Source of the DNA: PALSA-612 sp963742925
Lineage (GTDB): Bacteria > Actinomycetota > Thermoleophilia > Gaiellales > Gaiellaceae
DNA: 64,000 nucleotides
Assembly: GCA_963742925.1 (NCBI GenBank)
Contig: CAVUNV010000010.1
Span: 17,231 to 81,230, forward strand
Reading direction: 5' to 3'
Within the stretch, counting starts at the first letter, position 1, and every line of letters begins with the position of its first letter. The position numbers and the translations under genes were made by a program. This document shows positions 35,835 through 42,890 of the stretch, piece after piece. The notes below the pieces were generated by a model that worked only from the letters and a program-made list of their open reading frames with translations, did not search any database and was not told where the DNA came from.

Positions 35835-36848
35835 CTAGCCGTCGCCGGCCAGGTCGCTCATCGGCTTGACGTTCGTCGTGTCGCAGGTGAACGCGAGGCA
35901 GCCGAGGTTCCAGGCGTTCTCGATCGTCGAGAGCAGCGAGTAGTGGTTGTAGAGCTGGAACGACCCCGAGGGATCGTGGGAGGTGTCGCGGTTGATGACG
36001 AGCGTCAGGACGTGACCGCCGCCCGGGTTGGCGTCGCAGCAGCCCCGCGTGTCGCCGAAGCCGAACGGGCCCGAGCCCGTGAAGTCGCTCTCGTCCCAGG
36101 TGATGAAGATCGACGAGTCGCCACTCCACGCCTTCGAAGCTTCGATCGCTGCGACCGTGTTCTGCAGGAACGTGTCGCCTGCTTGGATCAGCGCCTGGAC
36201 TTGAGAGAAGTCGCACGGATCACTGGGAGTCGCCGCGCGACCGTGCATGTCGTGGCACTGGTCGGGGCTGATCCACGAGTAATCGGGCACGTCCTTGCCG
36301 TCCTTGCTCGCGAGATCGGTCGTGAGCTGGCTCAGGTCGACGATCTTCGCGACTCGAGCCGGATTCGTCTGGACGTCCTGGAAAGAGATGAACGGGTTGT
36401 GCTTGCGCTCGTAGAGCTGGTTCCCGCACGCGTGGTCGAGCGGCGTCGTGCAGAGCGAGTAGGACTGCATGTACGCCTTCCACGTGTGCTTCTTCGCCTC
36501 GAGCTGGTCGACGATGTTCGGCAGGTTCACCGTGACGTCGTTGTCGTCCGGGACGCCCGCGGTCGTGCCGGCGGTCGCCGCGACGTAGTTCGGCTGGCTC
36601 GGGTGCGTGACGCCGAAGTAGTTCCCGGCCACGCCGTACGTCTGGATGGCCTGGTTGATCCAGGGCGCGTTCGGGTTGCCCTGCAGCGCCTCGATGCCGG
36701 TGTTCTCCATCATGATGATGAACACGTGCTTGAAGTTCTTCACGTGGCCCTTGGCGGGCGCTCCGGCTGACGTCGACGCTCCGGTCACCGCAACCGTCAC
36801 GACGGCGGTGAGCGTCAAGGCGGCCAGGAGCAGAAGCCGTCTGGTCAT
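35835..36848 (-). CDS. secreted phosphoesterase-family protein (acid phosphatase / phospholipase C-like)
   Basis: 337 residues with signal peptide TRRLLLLAALTLTAVVTVAV. The mature part starts with the phosphoesterase-family motif HVFIIMMENTGIEAL, then THPSQPNYVAATAGTT, SYSLCTTPLDHACGNQLY, the metal-binding-type FITWDESDFTG and GGGHVLTLVINRD. The Asn/Glu and Asp/His residues match the metallo-phosphoesterase fold of PF04185. Likely exported; substrate (phosphomonoester or phospholipid) not determinable. Monocistronic. Confidence 0.85.
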   Translation of the reverse strand: MTRRLLLLAALTLTAVVTVAVTGASTSAGAPAKGHVKNFKHVFIIMMENTGIEALQGNPNAPWINQAIQTYGVAGNYFGVTHPSQPNYVAATAGTTAGVPDDNDVTVNLPNIVDQLEAKKHTWKAYMQSYSLCTTPLDHACGNQLYERKHNPFISFQDVQTNPARVAKIVDLSQLTTDLASKDGKDVPDYSWISPDQCHDMHGRAATPSDPCDFSQVQALIQAGDTFLQNTVAAIEASKAWSGDSSIFITWDESDFTGSGPFGFGDTRGCCDANPGGGHVLTLVINRDTSHDPSGSFQLYNHYSLLSTIENAWNLGCLAFTCDTTNVKPMSDLAGDG

Positions 36849-36964
36849 CTACGTGCCTCCCCTCGTTCGGGCCGTTCTCCCGGCCGCGGCTCGGCAGGCT
36901 CGCGATCAGGGAACGGCTCTCTCCTTGCTGACGTCCATGACCTTCTCTCCTGAAAGGCTTTGTG

Positions 36965-37360
36965 TCAAACCCCGCGAGGCAGCTCGACCGGGAGTCCCGC
37001 ATCGATCCAGGCCTCTGCGCCACCGATCACGTCCGTCGCGCGCGTGAAACCGATCGCCTGCAACTGGGCGGCGGCAAGGCTCGAGCTGTACCCCTGCCGG
37101 CAGAGCAGCATCACGCGTGTGTCGAGCGGGAGCTTCGGGTTGCCCGTCTCCTGGGCCGGGTCGAGGCGCCAGAGCACGACCGAGAGCGGGTAGTGGACGG
37201 CGCCGGGGACGACGCCCTGCCGCTCGCGCTCGTCCTGGGAGCGGACATCGACGAGCACGGCGCCGTCGCGCATCGCCGCGAACGCCTCCTCCGGCGTGAC
37301 GCGGTCGAGACCCCGGCGGGCCTCGGCCAGCAGGTCGTCGATCGACCTGCGCGTGGTCAC
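36965..37360 (-). CDS. rhodanese-like sulfurtransferase
   Basis: 131 residues, one rhodanese domain. The active-site loop is LLCRQGYSSSLAAAQL with the catalytic cysteine, preceded by AVLVDVRSQDERERQGVVPGA, which is the usual CH2-type entrance. The C-terminal ATDVIGGAEAWIDAGLPV is typical. The GTG start overlaps the stop of the methyltransferase gene (GTGA). Sulfur acceptor unknown. Confidence 0.9.
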   Translation of the reverse strand: MTTRRSIDDLLAEARRGLDRVTPEEAFAAMRDGAVLVDVRSQDERERQGVVPGAVHYPLSVVLWRLDPAQETGNPKLPLDTRVMLLCRQGYSSSLAAAQLQAIGFTRATDVIGGAEAWIDAGLPVELPRGV

Positions 37361-38097
37361 GCTGCCGTTTGCCCGGCGATCGCGATCAGCCACTCCAGGT
37401 CGTATTCCACCCGGTCGGGGAGGTCGCGCTCGGCCATGGCCGTTCCGGCCTTGATCTCCTCGTCGTCGAGCAGGTCGAAGGTGGAGATGTGGCGGCCGTG
37501 GATGCGTTCGAGAGCATGCTCGCGGCTGATCGCCGCGTGCTGCGCCAGGCGGATGAAGCGAACGTCCTCGAACCCGGCGGGCTCGAGCGCCGTGCGCAGC
37601 TCGTCGCGGCTCGGGAAGCGCTCGAGGTCGATCGTCCGCATCGTCGGGAAGTAGCGGTTCAGCCAGAAGCGGTCGAAGTGGCCGGTGTCGAAGCTGACGA
37701 GGGCGAGCCGGCCGCCGGGGGCGAGGACGCGTGCGACCTCCCGGAAAGCCGCCGGCCGGTCGACCAGATGGACGACGAGCCACATGACGACGCGGTCGAA
37801 CCAGCCGTCGCGGAAGGGAAGCTGCTCGGCTCTCCCCTCCTTCAGCCCCACCGTCTTCGGCACCTGCTCTCGCGCCACGGCCAGCATTCCCGGCGAGGCA
37901 TCCACACCCCACACACGCGCGATGCCGCGCTCCGCGAGCGCCGCCGAGAGACGGCCCGTGCCGCAGCCGAGGTCGAGCACGCGCCGGCCCCGGAGATCGG
38001 CCTCCCGGACGACGAGTTCGAACACCGCCCACCAGTTGTCGTCCACCGGCCGGATGCGATCGTACGACGGCGCCCGCGGGCCGAAGTCGACGCTCAT
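37357..38097 (-). CDS. class I SAM-dependent methyltransferase
   Basis: 246 residues from MSVDFGPRAPSYDRIRPVD. Motif I VLDLGCGTGRLSAALAERG, acidic loop WGVDASPGMLAVAREQ, motif II-like WFDRVVMWLVVHLVDRP and post-motif VLAPGGRLALVSFDTG show a UbiE/BioC-like methyltransferase. Substrate unknown. A longer in-frame start at 38202 adds 35 residues without conserved sequence. Coupled to the rhodanese gene, so a sulfur-related substrate is possible but unproven. Confidence 0.85.
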   Translation of the reverse strand: MSVDFGPRAPSYDRIRPVDDNWWAVFELVVREADLRGRRVLDLGCGTGRLSAALAERGIARVWGVDASPGMLAVAREQVPKTVGLKEGRAEQLPFRDGWFDRVVMWLVVHLVDRPAAFREVARVLAPGGRLALVSFDTGHFDRFWLNRYFPTMRTIDLERFPSRDELRTALEPAGFEDVRFIRLAQHAAISREHALERIHGRHISTFDLLDDEEIKAGTAMAERDLPDRVEYDLEWLIAIAGQTAA

Positions 38098-38296
38098 CGG
38101 ACCGTCGACACGCCACGCGGCCCTCCGGGTCCCCCACCCATCGAGGGTGGGGCACCACCCTCCACCCTCGTGCTCGACGATAACGGCTTTCGACGCACCC
38201 AACCGTGCCGATTTCGTGACGATTCGGCGGCGGCCGCGCCCTCCGTTGCTCGTGTGCCACCGCGCTGGCGCTCCCGCTGTCGGCGACGCGCGTCGT

Positions 38297-38527
38297 TCAG
38301 TCCGCCGACATCTCGTCCGGGCCGGTCATCGCCTCGATGGCGTGCTGCGCCTCCTCGAGCGACGACTCCGGGACGAGGACCTTCTGGGGCGCGTCCTCGG
38401 TCGAGGTCGGATGGTGCTCGACCGCAGTCTCGAGGTGCGCGTCGATCCCTGCCTGGCGCAGGATGTCCTGGATCTCCTCAGCCTCGGTGATGTCCTCCGC
38501 GAGGGCAACTTGCACCAACTCGGTCAC
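38297..38527 (-). CDS. small DUF2007-like protein
   Basis: 76 residues from the GTG at 38527, which follows GGAGGAGGG and overlaps the RNase Z stop (GTGA). VTELVQVALAEDITEAEEIQDILRQAGID looks like the DUF2007/signal-transducing PII-like alpha-beta fold, where an N-terminal strand-helix recognises a ligand, and the C-terminus VLVPESSLEEAQHAIEAM matches the usual ending. Function unknown; translated with rnz. Confidence 0.7.
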   Translation of the reverse strand: MTELVQVALAEDITEAEEIQDILRQAGIDAHLETAVEHHPTSTEDAPQKVLVPESSLEEAQHAIEAMTGPDEMSAD

Positions 38528-39534
38528 GTCGTACCCTCCTCCCCGACGGAAACCGCTTCCTCGACGGGCGCGGGCTGAGTCCGTCGGTGCAGCCCGCCTC
38601 CCTTTACGAGCCGGGGCCCGCCTCTCTCCTCGAACCCTACCTCGATCGTATCGAAGTCCTTCGGCACGACGGTTGCGGCGAACACCGTGCGTGCCTCGCG
38701 CGCCGCGTCCCGGCCCAGATACCGGTTGGAGAGGTGCGTGAGCGCGAGCAGTCCCACGTCGGCCTCGTGGGCGGCTGCGGCGGCGTCGGTGGCCGTCGAG
38801 TGGAGTGTCTCCCGCGCGCGGTCCTGCTCGTCCTCGAGGAAGGTCGCTTCGTGCACGAGGACGTCGGCGTGGCGGACGGCCTCGATCACGCCTGTCGAGG
38901 GGGCCGTGTCGCCGGTGATCGACACCTTGCGGCCGCGGCGGGGCGGGCCGAGCACGTGCTCCGGCAGGACGATGGTTCCGTCCGCGAGCGTGACGGGCTC
39001 GCCGTGCTGGAGCGCACCTCGTTCCGGGCCGGAGGGGACGCCGAGCCGGTCGGCGGTCCCGACGTCGAAGCGCCCCGGACGCTCGTCCTCCACGAGCGAG
39101 TAGCCGACGGCAGAGCGGCCGTGCAGCACCGGGAAGACCTCGAGCGTGTAGCCGTCGCGCGCGAACCGGTCGCCGGGGCCGAGCTCGGTGAGCGTGTACT
39201 CGTACGTGAGCCTGCCGAAGATGCGGCGGAGGTCGGCGAACAGCGTCGTCAGCCCGTTGGGCCCGTAGATGGTGATCGGCTCCTCGCGCCCGCGCAGCGC
39301 AAACGTCTTCAGCATCCCGGGCAGTCCGAGGTAGTGGTCGGCGTGGTAGTGGGTCAGGAACACCTCCCGCAGGTCGACGAGACCGACCGACGACGCGAGC
39401 AGCTGCCGCTGCGTCCCCTCGCCGCAGTCGAACAGGAGCCGCTCGCCGCCCCTGCGCACGAGCAGTGCCGGGGCCCCGCGAAACGCGGTGGGCATCGACC
39501 CGGACGTGCCGAGGAAGACGAGGTCCAGATCCAC
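38524..39534 (-). CDS. rnz: ribonuclease Z
   Basis: About 336 residues from the GTG at 39534 (an upstream codon at 39561 would add nine). Metallo-beta-lactamase zinc motif LTHYHADHYLGLPG, N-terminal LVFLGTSGSMPT, LLFDCGEGTQRQLL, middle SITGDTAPSTG, HEATFLEDEQ and LALTHLSNRYLG show the complete active site. RNase Z cuts the 3' trailer of tRNA precursors lacking an encoded CCA; the tRNA-Arg in this window lacks CCA. Overlaps the small gene at 38297. Confidence 0.93.
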   Translation of the reverse strand: MDLDLVFLGTSGSMPTAFRGAPALLVRRGGERLLFDCGEGTQRQLLASSVGLVDLREVFLTHYHADHYLGLPGMLKTFALRGREEPITIYGPNGLTTLFADLRRIFGRLTYEYTLTELGPGDRFARDGYTLEVFPVLHGRSAVGYSLVEDERPGRFDVGTADRLGVPSGPERGALQHGEPVTLADGTIVLPEHVLGPPRRGRKVSITGDTAPSTGVIEAVRHADVLVHEATFLEDEQDRARETLHSTATDAAAAAHEADVGLLALTHLSNRYLGRDAAREARTVFAATVVPKDFDTIEVGFEERGGPRLVKGGGLHRRTQPAPVEEAVSVGEEGTT

Positions 39535-39607
39535 GTCCCAAGTATGGACGGCCGTGCCCACCGAGGCGTGGGCGGCGCGCGGCGCGGCCCACGCCTCGGC
39601 CTGGCTC

Positions 39608-39853
39608 CTACCCTGCGGGAAGCACGAGGCGCTCGCCGGGGCGGATGGTCGCGCCGGCGAGGTCGTTTCGCTGCTCGATCTTCCAGACGCCCTCGCGGGG
39701 ATCGCCCGCGTAGTGGGTCGTGGCGATGCTCCAGAGCGAGTCGCCGGGCCTGACGAGGTAGTGCTGTGCGTGGTCGGCGCCGTTCGACTGCCGTGCCGCG
39801 ACGGCGAGCGCGAAGGCAGCGGCGATCAGCAGAAGAGCGGTGCGAACGAACAT
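39608..39853 (-). CDS. membrane-anchored LysM protein, YneA-like, behind SOS boxes
   Basis: 81 residues: a hydrophobic N-terminal segment (FVRTALLLIAAAFALAVA) followed by one LysM domain (HYLVRPGDSLWSIATTHYAG, VWKIEQRNDLAGATIRPGERLVLP). The layout of one membrane segment plus LysM, and a promoter with two LexA-type boxes, is that of the SOS-induced cell-division inhibitors YneA (Bacillus) and related actinobacterial proteins. Division inhibition is inferred from architecture and regulation. lexA itself is not adjacent. The ATG lies inside one of the boxes. Confidence 0.78.
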   Translation of the reverse strand: MFVRTALLLIAAAFALAVAARQSNGADHAQHYLVRPGDSLWSIATTHYAGDPREGVWKIEQRNDLAGATIRPGERLVLPAG

Positions 39854-39860
39854 GTGTTCG
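39847..39860 (-). promoter_or_regulatory. LexA (SOS) box overlapping the LysM start codon
   Basis: CGAACATGTGTTCG, i.e. CGAAC-N4-GTTCG, matching the gram-positive/actinobacterial LexA consensus. The start codon of the LysM gene falls in the centre. Confidence 0.72.
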
Positions 39861-39871
39861 CCAGTGTAGAG

Positions 39872-39885
39872 CGAACAGGTGTTCG
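39872..39885 (-). promoter_or_regulatory. LexA (SOS) box upstream of the LysM gene
   Basis: CGAACAGGTGTTCG, again CGAAC-N4-GTTCG, 11 bases upstream of the first box and within the 34-base gap to dgcN. Two such sites within 39 bases are unlikely by chance. Confidence 0.75.
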
Positions 39886-39887
39886 TG

Positions 39888-40913
39888 TCAAGGGAGAGCG
39901 TCGAGAACGGCGTCGAGCAGCCGATCCGGCCCGAAGCGCACCGGGTCGTCGACGGGCAGCCCCGTCTCGGCGGCGGTCTCGGCGAGGGCGGCGTGCGCCT
40001 CCTGCTCGTCCAGCAGCCGCGTGTTGAGCGCGATCGCGGCGACCTTCGCGGGGCGGGCCCGCAGCGAGATCCGCTCGTGCAGGTCGACGAGCTCGGGCAG
40101 GCTCGTCAACGGATGTCCGGGGAATCCCTCGTGCTCCGTCGAACCGGCGAGGTGGCAGAGCACGAACGCGTGCGGTACCGAGCCGTGGATCAGGCCGAGC
40201 GTCACCCCCGAGTAGGCCGGATGCGTGATCGCGCCCTGGCCCTCGACGATCAGCAGCTCTCCCCCACGCTCAGCGCCCTCGACGACCAGCCGCTCTGCCG
40301 CGCCGGCGGTGAAGTCCGAGACGACGGCGTCGACGGAGAGGCCCCAACCCGCGATCGCCATCCCGGTCTGCCCCGTGGGGACGAACACCGATGCCAGGCC
40401 GCGCCCGCGGGCGGCCCGGTCGAGCTCGAGCGCGACCGTCATCTTCCCGATCGCGCAGTCGGAGCCGACCGTGAGCACGATCCGTGCCGGCACGAGGAGG
40501 TTCGCCCCGGTGGGGACGTTCAGGCCCTCGGGAGGACGGCGCAGGTCGCGGAGCTCGACACCATGCCTGCTCGCGAGCTCGGTGAGCTCGGGGTCGTCGG
40601 TGACGAACTGGTGCAGGCCGTTCTCGATGTCGAGCCCCTCGGCGATGCAGCTCTTCAGGATCTCGCGCCACTTGGGCGGGAAGCGGCCGCCGGCCGTCGC
40701 GACCCCCACCACGGCGGTCGTGGGGTCGAAGCGGAGCGCCTCCTCGACGGACCCGACGATCGGGATGCCGTCTTGCGCCTCGCCGGCGCGGGTCGAGTCG
40801 AGCATTGCGACGACCGGCGTCAGGCCGTAGTGGATGATCCCGCGCGCCGTCTTCCCGTAGTGCGGGTCGCCCGAGTAGTCCTCAGCGAGGATCAGATATC
40901 GCTTCTCGTTCAC
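39888..40913 (-). CDS. dgcN: DUF1611 family protein, likely DgcN (D-glutamate N-acetyltransferase)
   Basis: 341 residues. N-terminal Rossmann-like region (YLILAEDYSGDPHYGKTARG) and a C-terminal P-loop domain with VLTVGSDCAIGKMTVALEL, FVPTGQTGMAIAGWG and LIVEGQGAITHPAYSG, all hallmarks of DUF1611. Proteins of this family paired with an enolase-superfamily epimerase have been described as DgcN-DgcA, which acetylate D-glutamate and racemise the product. That epimerase is the next gene upstream (40998-42024), so the same role is proposed. Biochemistry in this lineage is untested. Confidence 0.78.
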   Translation of the reverse strand: MNEKRYLILAEDYSGDPHYGKTARGIIHYGLTPVVAMLDSTRAGEAQDGIPIVGSVEEALRFDPTTAVVGVATAGGRFPPKWREILKSCIAEGLDIENGLHQFVTDDPELTELASRHGVELRDLRRPPEGLNVPTGANLLVPARIVLTVGSDCAIGKMTVALELDRAARGRGLASVFVPTGQTGMAIAGWGLSVDAVVSDFTAGAAERLVVEGAERGGELLIVEGQGAITHPAYSGVTLGLIHGSVPHAFVLCHLAGSTEHEGFPGHPLTSLPELVDLHERISLRARPAKVAAIALNTRLLDEQEAHAALAETAAETGLPVDDPVRFGPDRLLDAVLDALP

Positions 40914-40923
40914 GCTCGCGCCC

Positions 40924-40938
40924 CGGTGTCTGACACCG
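40924..40938. repeat. short palindrome CGGTGTC-T-GACACCG
   Basis: Same palindrome as at 5342-5356, here in the dgcA-dgcN gap. With its right flank it shares the 17-base direct repeat GTGTCTGACACCGAGAC (40926-40942) with 41025-41041. Confidence 0.6.
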
Positions 40939-40997
40939 AGACATGTCCGGGAAGCCGTGGCAGAACGCGCATGAGCGGGCGCGGTGTCGCCATCGCG

Positions 40998-42024
40998 TCA
41001 CACGTCCGTGACAGTTCTTGTTACGTGTCTGACACCGAGACCTGGCTCGAGGGAAGGTGTCTGCACGCCGTCGACGAGCTCGACGCCCGGCCACGGGTCG
41101 TCGCGGATCAGCAGGTTGCCGTCCAGGTCGACGTGGTCGAACAGCGACGCGATGTGGGCCCCGGGGGCGATCGCGAGGCCGGACTCGACCATGCAGCCGA
41201 GCATCAGCTCGAGGCCGAGCGCCCGCCCGGCGTGCGCCATGCGGATCGCCTCCCGGACGCCGCCCGACTTCGCCAGCTTGATCGTGAGACCGTGCGCGAT
41301 CTCGGCGCAAGCGGCGACGTCGTCGAGCGTGTGGCAGTCCTCGTCGACGTAGATCGGGATCGGCGAGGAGCGCCGGAGCTCGATTCCGCCGGGGTCGCCG
41401 GCCGGGAGCGGCTGCTCGCAGTACTGGACGCCGAGCGCGTGGAGCTGCGGCAGCGCGTCCGATCGCCTCGTCGAGCGACCACCACTCGTTCACGTCCACC
41501 TGCAGCGGCAGCTCGGTGGCGCTACGGACGGCGCGCACCCGTTCGACGTCGAGCCCGTCGCCCCCGCCGAGCTTCAGCTTCAGCCGCCTGAAGCGCGGCG
41601 CGTCGCGCTCCGCCTTGCGTGCCATCTCGTCCGGATCGCCGAGGCCGATCGTCCACGAGGTCGGCGGCCCGCTCCGCTCGAGCCCGAGCAGCTTCCAGAC
41701 GGGGACGCCTGCGATCTTCGCGCAGAGGTCGTGGAGCGCAGCGTCGAGCGCCGACCGCGCCGCAGGCTCCCCGGCCGGTAGCCGGCCGTGGATGGCGTCG
41801 AGTGCCCACGGGTCGTCGCCGAGCGCGTCCGCGTTCTGCTCCACGTAGGCGAGCGCCGATTCGGCGGACTGCTCGTAGCGCTCGATCGGAGCCGCCTCGC
41901 CGTATCCCACGGCGTCGCCGTGGCGGATCGTGACCTCGACCACCGCCGCCTCGTCGGTCGTCTCGCGCGCGATGCGGAATGTCTCGGCGAGCGGCAGCCG
42001 GACGATGCGGGCGGAGACGTCCAC
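40998..42024 (-). CDS. dgcA: enolase-superfamily dipeptide epimerase, likely DgcA (one frameshift)
   Basis: About 341 residues. MLE-subgroup residues are visible: base motif KLKLGG, metal ligands in VDVNEWW, CEQPLPAGD and DEDCHTLDDV, and the second base in IKLAKSGGV. Such proteins epimerise Ala-Glu-type dipeptides or racemise N-acetyl-glutamate (DgcA); pairing with DUF1611 favours the latter. The frame breaks at 41459-41460, where an extra base (minus-strand ATCGGACG for ATCGACG) must be removed to join EAI to DALPQLHALGVQY. The C-terminus GVRHVTRTVTDV is encoded partly by a palindromic repeat, so it may be extended artificially. Confidence 0.82.
41025..41041. repeat. second copy of GTGTCTGACACCGAGAC
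   Basis: Direct repeat of 40926-40942 with the palindromic core GTGTC-T-GACAC. It lies inside the last codons of dgcA. Confidence 0.6.
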
Positions 42025-42127
42025 CGGCGTAGCCTAATCGGCTGCCGGCCCGGTACGGTCTCGCGGTGAACCGGGGATTCGCCGCCAGCGGGGAAGGCGA
42101 TCGGGGCGGCGGTAGACTGACCGCAAC

Positions 42128-42200
42128 GCGCCTGTAGCTCAGGGGATAGAGCGTGCGCCTCCGGAGCGCAAGGTCGCAGGTTCGATTCCTGCCAGGCGCA
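42128..42200 (+). tRNA. tRNA-Arg (anticodon CCG)
   Basis: 73 nt cloverleaf: acceptor GCGCCTG/CAGGCGC with discriminator A, D-arm AGCTCAGGGGATAGAGC, anticodon stem TGCGC/GCGCA with loop CTCCGGA (anticodon CCG, reads CGG), and T-arm with GGTTCGATTCC. CCA is not encoded, so it needs RNase Z and CCA-adding enzyme. A 13-bp hairpin follows within five bases. Confidence 0.97.
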
Positions 42201-42204
42201 TGCT

Positions 42205-42233
42205 CGACCGAAAGTGCTGCGCACTTTCGGTCG
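42205..42233 (+). terminator. hairpin following tRNA-Arg
   Basis: Perfect 13-bp stem (CGACCGAAAGTGC / GCACTTTCGGTCG, three-base loop) right after the tRNA. It lacks a T-tract but is the likely transcript end. Confidence 0.65.
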
Positions 42234-42258
42234 CCAGGGTCGAGTGCGGGCTGCCACG

Positions 42259-42285
42259 GACCGCAGCCGCATGTCGGCTGCGGTC
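42259..42285. repeat. inverted repeat in the tRNA 3' flank
   Basis: 11-bp stem GACCGCAGCCG / CGGCTGCGGTC with a five-base loop. Second of three consecutive hairpins between tRNA-Arg and the cupin gene. Confidence 0.6.
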
Positions 42286-42299
42286 TCCGGACTGCCTGG

Positions 42300-42326
42300 C
42301 TGGGGTCAGACCAGGTCTGACCCCAG
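42300..42326. repeat. perfect palindrome, 13-bp arms (GGGGTCAGACC type)
   Basis: CTGGGGTCAGACC-A-GGTCTGACCCCAG. It shares the GTCAGAC core with the shorter palindromes at 5342 and 40924, so these may belong to one dispersed repeat family. It ends 14 bases from the stop of the cupin gene and could also terminate it. Confidence 0.65.
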
Positions 42327-42339
42327 TCGGCGGCGTCAG

Positions 42340-42705
42340 TCAGTGAGGCTTCGCGTAGTTCTGGATCTGGCCGAAGTCGACGAAGACGCACGGCTCGTCG
42401 CCGACCGTCCACGCGTCGTGGCCGGGCGGGATGTGGACGGCGTCGCCCGGGCCGCACTCGCCCTCGGTCCCGTCGTCCATCACGATGTGCATCCGTCCGG
42501 ACAGGATGTATCCCAGGTGGGTCGTCTGGCACGTGTCGGTGCCGGCGATCGGCTTGACGTGCTCCGACCAGCGCCAGCCGGGCTCGAACACTCCGCGGCC
42601 GACCGGCCCGGTCTCGAAGTTGACGATGTTGGCCATGCCGCGTCCGTCGGCGAACGGCCGGACCTCGTCGGGTGAGTCGAACGGCTTGATCTCGAGGCTT
42701 GCCAT
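42340..42705 (-). CDS. single-domain cupin protein
   Basis: 121 residues from MASLEIKPFDSPDEVRPF, ATG preceded by AAAGGAG. Cupin motif 1 is degenerate around GWRWSEHVKPIAG...THLGYILSG, motif 2 is GDAVHIPPGHDAWTVGDEP. Histidines in these segments could hold a metal. Small-molecule binding or sensing is the usual role; ligand unknown. Stands alone between the tRNA and the Rieske gene. Confidence 0.85.
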   Translation of the reverse strand: MASLEIKPFDSPDEVRPFADGRGMANIVNFETGPVGRGVFEPGWRWSEHVKPIAGTDTCQTTHLGYILSGRMHIVMDDGTEGECGPGDAVHIPPGHDAWTVGDEPCVFVDFGQIQNYAKPH

Positions 42706-42890
42706 GCAGACAACTCCTTTCACGAGCGGGTCGACGGGTTTCGTCGGCCGACTCTACGCCACCGAAGACCGACATCCGGGACTGGTCGCAGATCCGGGCG
42801 TGGGCGGAGGCGTTGCCGGGGTTGCTCGATCTCGAGGCAGAGCACGCCGCCGGGCCGCAGCTGAGCAGGACGGGTTAGCCTGCCTGAACG

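Noticed and set aside
38124..38146. CCCCACCC/GGGTGGGG hairpin upstream of the methyltransferase as a riboswitch
   Set aside because: Only an 8-bp stem with a five-base loop and no conserved core; could be a weak terminator of the DUF2007-like gene, not enough to annotate.
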